DNA from: Kitasatospora arboriphila
GTDB lineage: Bacteria; Actinomycetota; Actinomycetes; Mycobacteriales; Mycobacteriaceae
Direction: 5' to 3'
Assembly: GCF_000717275.1 (NCBI RefSeq)
Contig: NZ_JNYV01000002.1
Location: 558,001-622,000 of the forward strand
Length of the DNA: 64,000 bases
Positions within the stretch are counted from its first letter, which is position 1. Every line of letters starts with the position of its first letter. Positions 1 through 8,632 of this stretch are shown in pieces. Both the position numbers and the translations under genes were made by a program. The notes beneath the pieces are model-generated. The model worked only from the letters and a program-made list of their open reading frames with translations. It did not search any database and was not told the DNA's origin.

Positions 1-274
1 TCCCCGAACCAGAGGTCACCGGCTCGGCGTACGCGTGCAGTCGGTCCCCTCGAAGAAGTAGCTCTCTGCGAACAGGAGCCTGCGACGCCACCGCGACTTC
101 GACGGCCGGCTTGACGAGTTTCGAGATGACGGGCAGCGGAAGGTCGACACGCTTGAGCTGTTGGAACCCGTCGGCACCAGGCGTCACCGCAGGATTGTCG
201 CCCTTGGCCACCACGCCCGCGATGGAGCCGCGAAAGGTCGCGATCAACAACCACGTGCCGGGTGAAGCAGTCAT
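1..274 (-). CDS. N-terminal part of a PAS/GAF-like (DUF5593-like) protein, cut by the window edge
   Basis: An open frame runs from ATG at 274 to base 1 with no stop, so only the first 91 residues are in the window. It begins MTASPGTWLLIATF and continues as a mixed alpha/beta sequence without a signal peptide or membrane segment. The WLLIATF opening and the RRELLLRGDRLHAYAEPV stretch resemble the small sensor-like DUF5593 domains common in Gordonia and Rhodococcus; that family call is from memory and weak. It is divergent from the diguanylate cyclase at 656, with about 380 bases between them. Function unknown. Confidence 0.55.
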   Translation of the reverse strand, partial: MTASPGTWLLIATFRGSIAGVVAKGDNPAVTPGADGFQQLKRVDLPLPVISKLVKPAVEVAVASQAPVRRELLLRGDRLHAYAEPVTSGSG

Positions 275-655
275 CGGCCCCCCATGTCGCCGCCACTCGC
301 GGGGGAAACCTCGCTACCCCACCGAACCCCATCATTCCAGCCATTGTGCGTGGTGCGCCGACGTCGTAACAATCGCCTGCGGTGACCGGTGACCGGTGAC
401 CGGTGACCGGTGACCGGTGACGGTCGGGCTATCCCCGGTGTTGTTTTTCTGGACGTCCGGCTATTTCTTTGAAAAGACGGCAGAACGGAAATGTCTCGAC
501 AGGACTGCAATTCCACCAGATCGAGCCGGGTGTTTCTTTTGAAACGGTCACCACGGCGACAACTCCAAGACAACTTCGTTCAGGTTGGTGGGTTTTCACA
601 GCACGGTCTCAGTGGTCCCATGCTGTACTTGATCGAAGAGGGGGACAGCCGTGCG
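275..655. other. Intergenic region upstream of the diguanylate cyclase
   Basis: About 380 bases between the divergent partial gene and the GGDEF gene. It holds a 7-bp tandem repeat (381-421) and an AT-richer patch at about 435-480. The cyclase frame stays open back to 491, but residues coded by 491-655 are low-complexity and unlike a domain, so this is taken as leader DNA. No convincing -35/-10 pair was identified. Confidence 0.5.
381..421. repeat. 7-bp tandem repeat (ggtgacc)n
   Basis: Five perfect head-to-tail copies of ggtgacc plus a sixth partial copy (ggtgac). It lies about 235 bases upstream of the preferred start of the diguanylate cyclase. The unit length is not a multiple of three and no gene crosses it. 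It is a candidate for copy-number variation by slippage. Confidence 0.9.
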
Positions 656-2359
656 ATGAGCGACAACAACACAGACGTGAGCACCGGGCAGGCCATTGTG
701 GCCGTCGAAGACGCGTCCGAGCAGCGTGCGTTGCGTGAGCACGAGCACTATCAAAGTCTCGTCGAGCACAACCCCCATCCGATTGCCGTGCACTCCGGCG
801 GTGTCATCGTCTATGTCAACCGGGCGGCCATCGTGGAGATCGGCGCCACCAGGCTCGACGACTTGGTCGGTTGTCCCATCACCGACGTCATGCATCCGGA
901 CTCGATCCGCGAGATCACCACGAAGTTGGTCTCACTCACGACAGACGGTGATTTCACCGACGCGGTCGAGGTCCGAATGGTCCGATTCGATGGCTCGGTC
1001 ATCGACATGGAGATCGTGTCCGTTCTCACCAAGTGGCGAGGTGCGCTTGCCTACCAGGTCATCTTCCGGGACCTGACGGCCACCAAGGCCGCCGAGCAGG
1101 CGATCCGCCATCAGGTCGCGCTGGTAGCAACTGTCAGCGACGCAATCATCGCCACCGATGCCGCAGGAAAAGTGGTCAGCTGGAATCCTGCCGCACAGGC
1201 CATCTATGGCTCCACCGCTGTCGAGGCGATCGGCTGTCCGGTCGCCGAGGTCCTGGGGGCGCCGGTGAACCTTCGTCGCCGTGTCGGCAAACCCGCCGAG
1301 AGCGTGGTGCACTACGCAAAAGACGGCGCTCCCAGGATGATGCGTCTGGCTGTCTCGGAAATGGACGGCGGATACGTAGTTGTCTGTTCGGACAACACCG
1401 CGCAGATCGAAGCCGAGACCAAGTTCACCTCGGTCGTCAATTCTCTTCAAGAAGGCGTGCTGCTCATCTCTCAAGACGGGGTGATCGAGTCCGCCAACCC
1501 CGCTGCGCGGCGAATGTTCGAGAGCGAACAGCGCAGGGCCGTAGGCTCCAGCGCGGAGCGCATCACCATCGTCGACCTGAATGGCATTCCCATCCCGCCG
1601 CAGAACTGGCCGTCGCAGGTCGTGGCAGCCACACATGAGCCGGTCATCGACGTTGTCATCGGTTTCGACCGCCTCGACGGCAGCAGGGTGTGGCTGTCGT
1701 GCAATGGTTTTGTCCTGAGCCCCAACGACCCCGACCACTCGTCGGTGGTGATCTCGTTCACCGACGTCACCGAGAGTCGGGCGCGTGCAGCACGACTAGA
1801 GTACGCGGCCGACCACGACATGATGACCGACCTGCCCAACCGTTCCTACGTACTGCGTCGCCTCACCACGATGCTGGAGAACCGCGCCGCACAACAGGAT
1901 TCGGGCGACATCGACGTGGTGATGTACATCGATCTGGACAAACTGAAGAACGTCAACGACTCTCATGGTCATCGCGCCGGTGACCGCGCCCTCATCGCGG
2001 TGAGCAGGCGGCTGCGTGCGGCGTTGTCCGCACCGCATTTCGTGGGGCGTGTAGGCGGAGACGAGTTCGTAGCTGTGCTGATCGGAGTCGACGAAGAGGA
2101 CATGGAAGACATCTCCGACGACATCCACCTGCTACTCCTCGATCCGATCGAGATCAACGGGGAGGAGTTCCGGATGCGCACAAGTGTGGGCATCGTCCGG
2201 ATTCGCGACGGCGAGAACCGCACTGCCCAGGACATCATCAGTGATGCAGATACGGCGATGTACCAGGCCAAACTCCGCGGTGGAGGCCATACGGTGGAGC
2301 ACGACAAGGCGCACCCGAGCCGTGAATTCACCCCGGCGGCAATCAAATTGGTGCGCTGA
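656..2359 (+). CDS. PAS-domain diguanylate cyclase (GGDEF)
   Basis: Predicted to make cyclic di-GMP from two GTP. From ATG 656 the protein is 567 aa: three PAS-like segments (about 25-145, 150-260, 265-390) and a C-terminal GGDEF domain (about 395-555). The intact GGDEF motif is at residues 467-471, preceded by the metal-site run YIDLDKLKNVND. There is no EAL domain and no membrane segment, so it should be a cytosolic sensor-cyclase. The inhibitory RxxD I-site normally just upstream of GGDEF is absent (SAPH in that position), so product inhibition through that site is not expected. Start chosen because gaggggg lies about 13 bases upstream; ATG 620 and the frame-opening ATG 491 are less likely. 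Confidence 0.93.
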   Translation: MSDNNTDVSTGQAIVAVEDASEQRALREHEHYQSLVEHNPHPIAVHSGGVIVYVNRAAIVEIGATRLDDLVGCPITDVMHPDSIREITTKLVSLTTDGDFTDAVEVRMVRFDGSVIDMEIVSVLTKWRGALAYQVIFRDLTATKAAEQAIRHQVALVATVSDAIIATDAAGKVVSWNPAAQAIYGSTAVEAIGCPVAEVLGAPVNLRRRVGKPAESVVHYAKDGAPRMMRLAVSEMDGGYVVVCSDNTAQIEAETKFTSVVNSLQEGVLLISQDGVIESANPAARRMFESEQRRAVGSSAERITIVDLNGIPIPPQNWPSQVVAATHEPVIDVVIGFDRLDGSRVWLSCNGFVLSPNDPDHSSVVISFTDVTESRARAARLEYAADHDMMTDLPNRSYVLRRLTTMLENRAAQQDSGDIDVVMYIDLDKLKNVNDSHGHRAGDRALIAVSRRLRAALSAPHFVGRVGGDEFVAVLIGVDEEDMEDISDDIHLLLLDPIEINGEEFRMRTSVGIVRIRDGENRTAQDIISDADTAMYQAKLRGGGHTVEHDKAHPSREFTPAAIKLVR

Positions 2360-2387
2360 GCTCGGTCAGGTTCCGGCTTCGCGGGCG

Positions 2388-3464
2388 TCAGGCGTGGGCG
2401 TACAGCCCTCGACCGGTCACCAGTGGCAGATCAAGCGTGGTGTGGATACCCGGCGTCGCGGCGATGACCTCAGGGATCGCGTTGACGATGCGGCCTGCCG
2501 CGGCGACGATCGCGGCATGGTTGTGGTCGCCCTTCTCGCTGGTGGGGCAGATGTCGACGGTGTAGCTGGGTTCGCCGGTGATCTCCACGCGGTACGAACC
2601 GCCTTCCTGCGCGGGCCGGGCCCAATCGGGCCGGAGATCGTCGCGTAGTCGGGTCACGTGTTCGACGACGATGGCCGAGTGGCCGTTGACCTTCCCATGG
2701 ATCTCGAAACGCATGGCCGCGACGGTGCCCTTCTCGATTCGTCCGACAGCGACGTCAAACGAATCCGGCGCGGGTTCGAGCTCGAAGCTCTCGGTGATCT
2801 CGTCCACCTCGATGCCGAGGCCGGCAGCGAGCTGACGGATCGTTGTGCCCCAGGTGAATCCGAGGATGCCGGGCTGGAAGAGGATCGGGAGTTCGTCGAG
2901 CGGTTTGCCGAAGCCCATCACGTCGAACATCACGATGGCACCGTCATAGGTGGCGTAGTCGGCGATCTCCATGACGCGGACCTGCTCGATGCGCTGGCAT
3001 GTTCCGGCCAGCGCGAGCGGGATGAGGTCGTTGGCGAAGCCGGGGTCGACGCCGGTGATGAAGATGCTGGCATCACCCTGCTTCGCGGACGCCTCGACCC
3101 TGGCTATGTTCTTGTCGGGTAGCAGCTGCCATGGGTACTGCAGGATCACGGGAGACGACCCGACAACATTGACGCCGGCTTCCAGGATCTTCTGGCAGTC
3201 CCGGAGCGCATCACCGGTACGGGTGTCTCCCATCGCGCAGTAGACGACGCAGTCGGGTCCGGTCGCGAGCACCGCGTCGATGTCGCCGACCGCGGTGATC
3301 CCGGTGACGACGTCCAGGCCCGCGAGTTCACCCGCATCGCGGCCGATCTTGGACTCTGTGGAGACGCCGACAGCAGTCAGTTCGTAGTCCGTACTCGTGA
3401 TGAGTTGGGTCAATGCCAAACTCCCCACGTTCCCGGTTCCGATATGCGCGACGCGAATCGCCAT
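2388..3464 (-). CDS. NAD(P)H-dependent amine dehydrogenase / dihydrodipicolinate reductase-like protein
   Basis: 358 aa. The N-terminus is a Rossmann nucleotide-binding fold (AIRVAHIGTGNVG), and the overall layout matches the actinobacterial dihydrodipicolinate-reductase-like family, which includes 2,4-diaminopentanoate dehydrogenase. The family oxidises an amine or reduces an imine with NAD(P); the substrate here is unknown. ATG 3464 is preferred over the frame-opening 3500 because gaggagg sits 5-6 bases before it. It follows an SDR gene on the same strand after 65 bases, so the two may be co-transcribed and may act on the same metabolite. Confidence 0.85.
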   Translation of the reverse strand: MAIRVAHIGTGNVGSLALTQLITSTDYELTAVGVSTESKIGRDAGELAGLDVVTGITAVGDIDAVLATGPDCVVYCAMGDTRTGDALRDCQKILEAGVNVVGSSPVILQYPWQLLPDKNIARVEASAKQGDASIFITGVDPGFANDLIPLALAGTCQRIEQVRVMEIADYATYDGAIVMFDVMGFGKPLDELPILFQPGILGFTWGTTIRQLAAGLGIEVDEITESFELEPAPDSFDVAVGRIEKGTVAAMRFEIHGKVNGHSAIVVEHVTRLRDDLRPDWARPAQEGGSYRVEITGEPSYTVDICPTSEKGDHNHAAIVAAAGRIVNAIPEVIAATPGIHTTLDLPLVTGRGLYAHA

Positions 3465-3529
3465 GGGTGCCTCCTCGTGAAGTGTTGTGCGACTTGCCAT
3501 CAGCGTGCGGGCGCTGCCAAATATGTGCG

Positions 3530-4270
3530 CTACATGGACTTGTGCGGCACGTCGGTGACCAACCCGCCGTCCACCACGAACTCAGTACCCGTCGCGTACG
3601 ACGACTCGTCACTTGCCAGGAACAACACAAAGGTGGAGACCTCGCTGGAGTTGCCCGGGCGGCCGAGGGGGATCGTCACCAGATCGTCTGGGAACTTCTC
3701 GGTCATGGGTGTGCGGATCAAACCCGGGTGCAGTGAATTGACCCGGATGTTGTGGGGAGCGAGTTCGAGGGCCACCGACTTCGCGAGCCCGCGGACGGCC
3801 CATTTCGTGGCGACATACCCGTGGGCCCAGGGTGCTCCGCGAAGTCCTTCGATCGACGACACATTGATGATCGAACCGCCGCCGGCCGCGATCATCGGAT
3901 CCGTCGCGGCCTGGATTCCGTAGAACGTGCCCGTGAGGTTGACGTCGATGATCTTCTGCCATTTGTCGTGCTTGAACGCCTGGATGGAACTGCCATTGGC
4001 GATGCCGGCGTTGTTCACGAGAACGTTGAGTTTGCCGAACTCGCCGACGGCAATGCCCACAGCCTCTTGCCACTGATCAGCCTGCGCCACGTCGAGGTGC
4101 ACATACCGTGCGGCGTCACCGAGCTCATCGGCAAGCGCTTTGCCCTCGTCATCCAAGATGTCGCCGATCACGACCTTGGCGCCCTCGGCGACAAGTAGCC
4201 GCGCATGCGATGCGCCCATTCCTCGCGCACCGCCGCTGATGATTGCCACTTTTCCGTCCACGCGTCCCAT
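3530..4270 (-). CDS. SDR-family oxidoreductase (hydroxysteroid/FabG-like)
   Basis: 246 aa, a normal length for a classical short-chain dehydrogenase. It has the cofactor motif GGARGMGASHA, the NNAG structural motif, the catalytic Ser in INVSSIEG and the Y-x3-K pair in GYVATKWA. A conserved Asp after the second strand (IGDILDD) suggests NAD rather than NADP. It resembles mycobacterial 3-alpha/20-beta-hydroxysteroid dehydrogenases (FabG3 type), but the substrate cannot be read from sequence. It lies 65 bases upstream of the amine-dehydrogenase-like gene on the same strand. Confidence 0.92.
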   Translation of the reverse strand: MGRVDGKVAIISGGARGMGASHARLLVAEGAKVVIGDILDDEGKALADELGDAARYVHLDVAQADQWQEAVGIAVGEFGKLNVLVNNAGIANGSSIQAFKHDKWQKIIDVNLTGTFYGIQAATDPMIAAGGGSIINVSSIEGLRGAPWAHGYVATKWAVRGLAKSVALELAPHNIRVNSLHPGLIRTPMTEKFPDDLVTIPLGRPGNSSEVSTFVLFLASDESSYATGTEFVVDGGLVTDVPHKSM

Positions 4271-4368
4271 GGGGCGTCACGGTACCTGCAAATCCAGACA
4301 TGTGTCCAGACCCGTGTCGCGCAATCGGTCCAACGCCGACGGCGCGGCGGGCTCCTGACGAAAGGGAG

Positions 4369-4737
4369 TCAGTCGGCCTCGCGCTCACGTCGACGGCGGT
4401 CCAGTTCACCTTGACGTCGTTGCTGCTCCGCACGCTCGCGGCAGCGACGCAAGAATTCCGCATCCGCCTCGGGATCTTGCGGTTCGAATCGTCCCGGGAC
4501 GTCGTATTCGGGGTAGCCGAGTGCCGAGGCGCGACCCGAACCGCTCACCCGGCCCGAGATGCCGGAGACCGGACGACCCGCGAGGAACCACACGATAGAG
4601 CCGACGAGCGGCAAGATGATCACCAGGAGAAGCCACGCCCAGCGCGGTAGTCCCCGGATTCCGGCAGCGTCACTTCCGATGATGTCCACCAGCGCGGCGA
4701 TCATCACGACGAGCACGATCAGACTCAGATATGGCAC
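4369..4737 (-). CDS. Small membrane protein with phospholipase D nuclease N-terminal (PLDc_N) domain
   Basis: About 122 aa. Two hydrophobic segments (PYLSLIVLVVMIAALVDI and the W-rich PRWAWLLLVIILPLVGSIVWF) match the PLDc_N module, a two-helix membrane hairpin often found alone in actinobacteria. The C-terminal third is charged and Arg-rich, probably cytosolic. No HKD nuclease motif is present, so it is not an active phospholipase. The frame also allows GTG 4749, but GTG 4737 has ggggg just upstream and puts PYLSL at the N-terminus. Role unknown. Confidence 0.8.
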   Translation of the reverse strand: MPYLSLIVLVVMIAALVDIIGSDAAGIRGLPRWAWLLLVIILPLVGSIVWFLAGRPVSGISGRVSGSGRASALGYPEYDVPGRFEPQDPEADAEFLRRCRERAEQQRRQGELDRRRREREAD

Positions 4738-4749
4738 GCGAACCCCCAC

Positions 4750-5028
4750 TCGGTGAAATCGCAGAAATTGCGACCCTCATTCATATCCCGAGGCGCTGGC
4801 GACGCGCGTCCCCGGAACGGATGAGTTCGGGGGGCTTGATCACGCTGCTCGGCCGAGGCGTGTCGGCTGCATATCCAGCTGGATGCGACCCGTGTTGTGC
4901 CGATTCAATTACTGAAGCTACAAAAATCTATTGGGTTTTGATGCGCTTTTTGTTCCCCGATAAATCCATTCATTCCGGACTATCTTTTTCAGGAGGAAGC
5001 CGAAATCGAGATATATGGGGTGGGTTGA
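4750..5028. other. Intergenic region with an AT-rich patch upstream of a secreted protein gene
   Basis: No gene seen. Bases from about 4900 to 5030 are clearly more AT-rich than the surroundings and include runs such as ctttttgttcc and tctttttc. An aggagg at 4991-4996 is 32 bases before the start at 5029, too far to serve it. The patch probably carries the promoter of the secreted protein gene, but no -35/-10 pair is convincing. Confidence 0.4.
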
Positions 5029-5394
5029 ATGAGGAGAATACTTGGTTCACTGGCGTGTGTAATGGCCGTGGCAGGAGGGTGGGTCGCCGCGGCGCCCGCT
5101 ACTGCGGCACCGGGGTACACGGACGTGGCGCTGTCTTGGGGCACCGGTTTCGGCTGTCCTGTGAACGCGACGAACACCGGGACCGCGGCGGCCTACAACG
5201 TCTTTGTCGTACCCACGACGCCGGCGCCAGTCGCGCCTCAGTGGGTGGGGACGATCGCGCCAGGTGAGACCAAAGCCCTGAGCTACGGCGATTGCTACTT
5301 CTATGACCTCTCGTGGCCGCAGCGAATCTTCGCGGCGACCACTTCATGGGACATCAACTGGGACAACAACAATTTCACATTGGTTGAGGACTGA
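5029..5394 (+). CDS. Small secreted protein of unknown function
   Basis: 121 aa. A Sec signal peptide is clear: MRR, a hydrophobic core, then APATAAPG with a likely cut after ATA near residue 27. The mature part of about 94 residues is rich in Trp, Tyr and Asn and has just two cysteines (in FGCPVN and GDCYFY), which could form one disulfide. No family was recognised; the size and beta-rich look suggest a small exported beta-sandwich. The preceding 120 bases are AT-rich. It converges on the hydrolase gene ending at 5400, five bases away. Confidence 0.8.
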   Translation: MRRILGSLACVMAVAGGWVAAAPATAAPGYTDVALSWGTGFGCPVNATNTGTAAAYNVFVVPTTPAPVAPQWVGTIAPGETKALSYGDCYFYDLSWPQRIFAATTSWDINWDNNNFTLVED

Positions 5395-5399
5395 CGACC

Positions 5400-6080
5400 T
5401 CAGGAAGTGACGCCGCAGGCGACCGCGACCCGGAATGCCACGTCAGCGGTGACTGCTGCGGTGTCGGGCGCATCGGAGGGCACGTAGTGGTCGGAGGCGG
5501 CGTCGTAGGCCGCTCCGGCGATCGAACCGTGATCGGCGTCGAGTTCGACGAGTTCGACCGGCCAGCCGCTGCGTTGGAGTGTGGCGGCGAAATCTTGGCT
5601 GGAGCTGATCGATACGACGTCGTCGGATCGGCCGTGCAGCAACGTGAACGGCGGTCGCTGGCCGGTCGACGTCAGTTCCTCGGGAAGCTTCTCACCGGTG
5701 AGCGGATTGGTCGCCGTGAAGGCTCCGGCGAGGCACACGGCGTGATGGATACGGACACCGAGTGCGTCCGCGTCAATGGTGAGTCCGGCCGCCGCGATGC
5801 CACCGAGCGACCACCCGACGATGACAAATCCGCTGGAAGACTTGGCCCGATCCATTGCAACCTGCGCTGATCGGAGCAGATCTGCTCGACCACCGTCGGC
5901 AGAGTGCGAATCCCAGTCCGGAGCAATCACGTTCACCCCGTGTGCGGCGATGCGTTCGGCGAGCGGGCGAACAGCTGCACGTGCATCGGTCTGCATCCCG
6001 TGCCAGAGCAACACGGTGGGATGTGCTGGGTCGCCGAAAAGGTCTGCCTGTCGTCCGGGTGCGTAGTCGATGGTCTCCAT
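5400..6080 (-). CDS. Alpha/beta-hydrolase (dienelactone-hydrolase-like)
   Basis: 226 aa. Features of the alpha/beta-hydrolase fold are visible: the LLWHGMQTDAR oxyanion-loop region, the nucleophile elbow GWSLGG (GxSxG), an Asp in LLHGRSDDVV and a His in DADHGSIAG. The frame opens at 6398, but ATG 6080 (METIDYAPG) starts the conserved fold and everything upstream is compositionally unlike it. No signal peptide, so a cytosolic esterase or peptidase-like enzyme of unknown substrate. Confidence 0.88.
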   Translation of the reverse strand: METIDYAPGRQADLFGDPAHPTVLLWHGMQTDARAAVRPLAERIAAHGVNVIAPDWDSHSADGGRADLLRSAQVAMDRAKSSSGFVIVGWSLGGIAAAGLTIDADALGVRIHHAVCLAGAFTATNPLTGEKLPEELTSTGQRPPFTLLHGRSDDVVSISSSQDFAATLQRSGWPVELVELDADHGSIAGAAYDAASDHYVPSDAPDTAAVTADVAFRVAVACGVTS

Positions 6081-6233
6081 GCCCCGAGTCTGCCTGAGAT
6101 CAGGCGATGGCGAAATCGTTCGAAGCCAATACGAACGAACCGACGATCGCCGATGAGTTGAGGTGTCGTCCCGTCGTCTCGGAGACCGCAGCGGACGGCA
6201 TTGCCAATCTTCTTCGATAACAGAGGAGTTCAC

Positions 6234-6971
6234 ATGACACAGATCGCGCTGGTTGTGTACCCGGGTTTTACAGCACTCGATGTTGTAGGGCCGTACGAGG
6301 TGTTTCGCATGTTGCCGGATGCGGACGTCCGCTTCGTGTGGCATGAGACCGGCCCCGTCGTGGCCGATTCGGGGGTGTTGAACCTTGGTGCTACCCACAC
6401 ACTGGACGAAACGCCGTCGCCCGATGTCGTCCTTGTTCCTGGGGGCAACGCCTCGGTGCTGAATCAGGCCCGGGACGCGCAGTTACTGCGGTGGCTGAGG
6501 TCCGTCCACACCTCGACCACCTGGACCACCTCGGTGTGTGCTGGATCAGTGGTGCTCGCTGCTGCCGGGGTGCTCGACGGTCAGCGGGCAACCTCACATT
6601 GGCAGACCTTGAGTGCTCTGAAGTTGTTCGGTGTCACGCCGGTAGGGGACCAGCGAATCGTGCATGAGGGAAAGATCGCGACCAGCGCAGGGGTGTCGGC
6701 CGGTATCGACCTGGCCCTGTGGCTGGCTGCTCAGATCGCCGATGAGAAGCGAGCCAGAGCGATCCAGCTGGCCATCGAATACGACCCCCAACCACCCTTC
6801 GATTCGGGGCACCACAGCAAAGTCGATATGGGAACCAAGGCCCTCGCGACAGCGATTCTCGCCAAAGAGAGCCTCAACAAAGCTCAGATCTCCGCCGCGT
6901 CGAAACTGCTGTGGGAGCAGGTGGTCTCAACGGCACGAGTCAAGATGAGCAGGCATCAGAACAGGCAGTGA
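6234..6971 (+). CDS. DJ-1/PfpI-family protein (isonitrile hydratase-like)
   Basis: 245 aa. The N-terminus TQIALVVYPGFTALDVVGPYEVF is typical of the class I glutamine-amidotransferase-like DJ-1/PfpI superfamily. The nucleophile elbow SVCAGSVVLAAAGVLDG carries the expected Cys, and RATSHW follows as in isonitrile hydratase (InhA) and ThiJ/PfpI members. There is no AraC DNA-binding domain after it, so it is an enzyme rather than a regulator. ATG 6234 was chosen because gaggag lies 6-7 bases upstream. The substrate is uncertain. Confidence 0.9.
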   Translation: MTQIALVVYPGFTALDVVGPYEVFRMLPDADVRFVWHETGPVVADSGVLNLGATHTLDETPSPDVVLVPGGNASVLNQARDAQLLRWLRSVHTSTTWTTSVCAGSVVLAAAGVLDGQRATSHWQTLSALKLFGVTPVGDQRIVHEGKIATSAGVSAGIDLALWLAAQIADEKRARAIQLAIEYDPQPPFDSGHHSKVDMGTKALATAILAKESLNKAQISAASKLLWEQVVSTARVKMSRHQNRQ

Positions 6972-6995
6972 GACGTTCGAAGTCGGTGCCTTGTT

Positions 6996-8567
6996 TCACC
7001 TTCCGTGGCCCGACCGCAGCACGTTCTTCTGAATCTTTCCGGTCGAGGTTTTCGGCAGGTCGCTGAACACGATCTCTTTGGGAACCTTGAACCGGGCGAG
7101 TCTGGCTCGGGCGAACTCGATCAGGTCGGCTGCGGTGAGGTCGTGGCCTGACCGGACGGTGACATAGGCGACCGGCACCTCACCCCAGCGTTCGTCGGGA
7201 CGGCCGACGACGGCCGACTCCACAACATCCGGATGCGCGTCGAGGACACGTTCGACCTCGACCGAGGCGATGTTCTCGCCGCCGGAGATGATGACGTCCT
7301 TGCTGCGGTCTTTGAGTTCCACGTAGCCGTCGGGATGCATCACTGCCAGGTCGCCGGTGCGCAGCCACCCGTCGATGGTCGCGGCGCGGGTGGCGTCGGG
7401 ATCACGGTAGTAGCCCAGCATCACGTTGTTGCCGCTGACCACCAGCTCCCCCAGCGTCTGGGCGTCGGCCGGCACGTCGTCGCCGTCGGGTGAAACGACC
7501 CGCACCGGCCCGGCGGTGATGTTCCCGATGCCCTGACGCGCCTTCTTCTCGGCCACCTCGTCGGGTGTGGCTGCATCCCACTCGGGTTGCCATTGATTGA
7601 CAACGATGGGGCCGAAGGTCTCGGTCATCCCGTACAGGTGGGTCACCTCGATGTTGAGCGCGGCCATCCGGGCGAGCAGGGCGGGCGACGGCGGGGCGCC
7701 GCCGGTGGACACCTGGATCGGGGTGTCGAGCGGTGAGGCAGAACGATCCTCGGCGATCATCGTCAACACCGTCGGCGCAGCGCAGAAGTGGGTGATGCCG
7801 GTGTCGCGGACCAAACGCCAGATCTCGGCCGTGTCGATTGCCCGCAGACAAACATGTGTACCGCCTGCCGCGGTGACGGCCCAGGTGAAACACCAACCGT
7901 CGCAATGGAACATCGGGAGGGTCCACAGGTAGTTCGAGCCCGGGTCGAGACGGGACTGGTAGGCCATCGAAACGGCCTGCAGGTATGCGCCCCGGTGGTG
8001 GTACATCACGCCTTTGGGCCGCCCGGTTGTCCCAGAGGTGTAATTGATGGCCAGCAGACCACGTTCGCTGGGTTCGCGTTGTACCGCGCCGGGAGACTGA
8101 GAGAGCAACTGTTCGTACTCGTCGTCGGGTCCTCCTGACACGATCAGTCGAATACCCACTGCTGTGGCGACTTTCGCAGCGACGTCGGCGAACTCGGCTG
8201 TTGCCACAAGGACCTTCGCTCCACTGTGGTCGAGGATGTACTCGATCTCCGGCGCAGATAGCCGAATGTTGAGGGGCACCAGAACCGAACCGTGCAGAGG
8301 GATGGCACTGTGCAGTTCGAGCATCACGTGGCTGTTGGCACACAGTGCCGCCACCCTGTCGCCCTCACCGATCCCCAGGTCTTCGAGCACGCCGGTGAGG
8401 GCAAGCGCGCGTCGGTGGTAGTCGGCGTAGGTGAAGGTGAGATCGCCGTCGACGATTGCGGTTCGGTGCGCGAAGGCCTGGGCAGCACGCGTCAGAAATG
8501 CCGCCGGGGTCAAAGGGGCGAAGGTGAAGTCACTCGGATCGGGGTCGACTGCTCGTTCTACTGGCAT
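6996..8567 (-). CDS. Acyl-CoA synthetase (AMP-dependent, long/medium-chain type)
   Basis: 523 aa, ANL superfamily. It activates a carboxylic acid with ATP and CoA. Visible motifs: the P-loop INYTSGTTGRPKGVMYHH, the A5-type YGMTE, the WLRTGDLAV region with the key Asp, KDVIISGGENI at the hinge, and the catalytic Lys near the end (TSTGKIQK). The ORF frame extends to 9155, but ATG 8567 is preceded by aggag and the upstream part reads like a shadow of the UbiA gene. The FHCDGWCF segment resembles FadD-like enzymes for medium-chain or aryl acids; chain length cannot be told. Confidence 0.94.
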   Translation of the reverse strand: MPVERAVDPDPSDFTFAPLTPAAFLTRAAQAFAHRTAIVDGDLTFTYADYHRRALALTGVLEDLGIGEGDRVAALCANSHVMLELHSAIPLHGSVLVPLNIRLSAPEIEYILDHSGAKVLVATAEFADVAAKVATAVGIRLIVSGGPDDEYEQLLSQSPGAVQREPSERGLLAINYTSGTTGRPKGVMYHHRGAYLQAVSMAYQSRLDPGSNYLWTLPMFHCDGWCFTWAVTAAGGTHVCLRAIDTAEIWRLVRDTGITHFCAAPTVLTMIAEDRSASPLDTPIQVSTGGAPPSPALLARMAALNIEVTHLYGMTETFGPIVVNQWQPEWDAATPDEVAEKKARQGIGNITAGPVRVVSPDGDDVPADAQTLGELVVSGNNVMLGYYRDPDATRAATIDGWLRTGDLAVMHPDGYVELKDRSKDVIISGGENIASVEVERVLDAHPDVVESAVVGRPDERWGEVPVAYVTVRSGHDLTAADLIEFARARLARFKVPKEIVFSDLPKTSTGKIQKNVLRSGHGR

Positions 8568-8632
8568 CGGTATTGCTCCTCCTGGGCCACTCGGATGGTG
8601 CGATCGTAGGCTCGGCGTCCGTGGCCGCGGTG

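Noticed and set aside
5015..5032. Five-codon leader peptide (MGWVE) overlapping the secreted protein start
   Set aside because: The aggagg lies 18 bases upstream, too far, and there is no attenuator-like structure. Probably chance.
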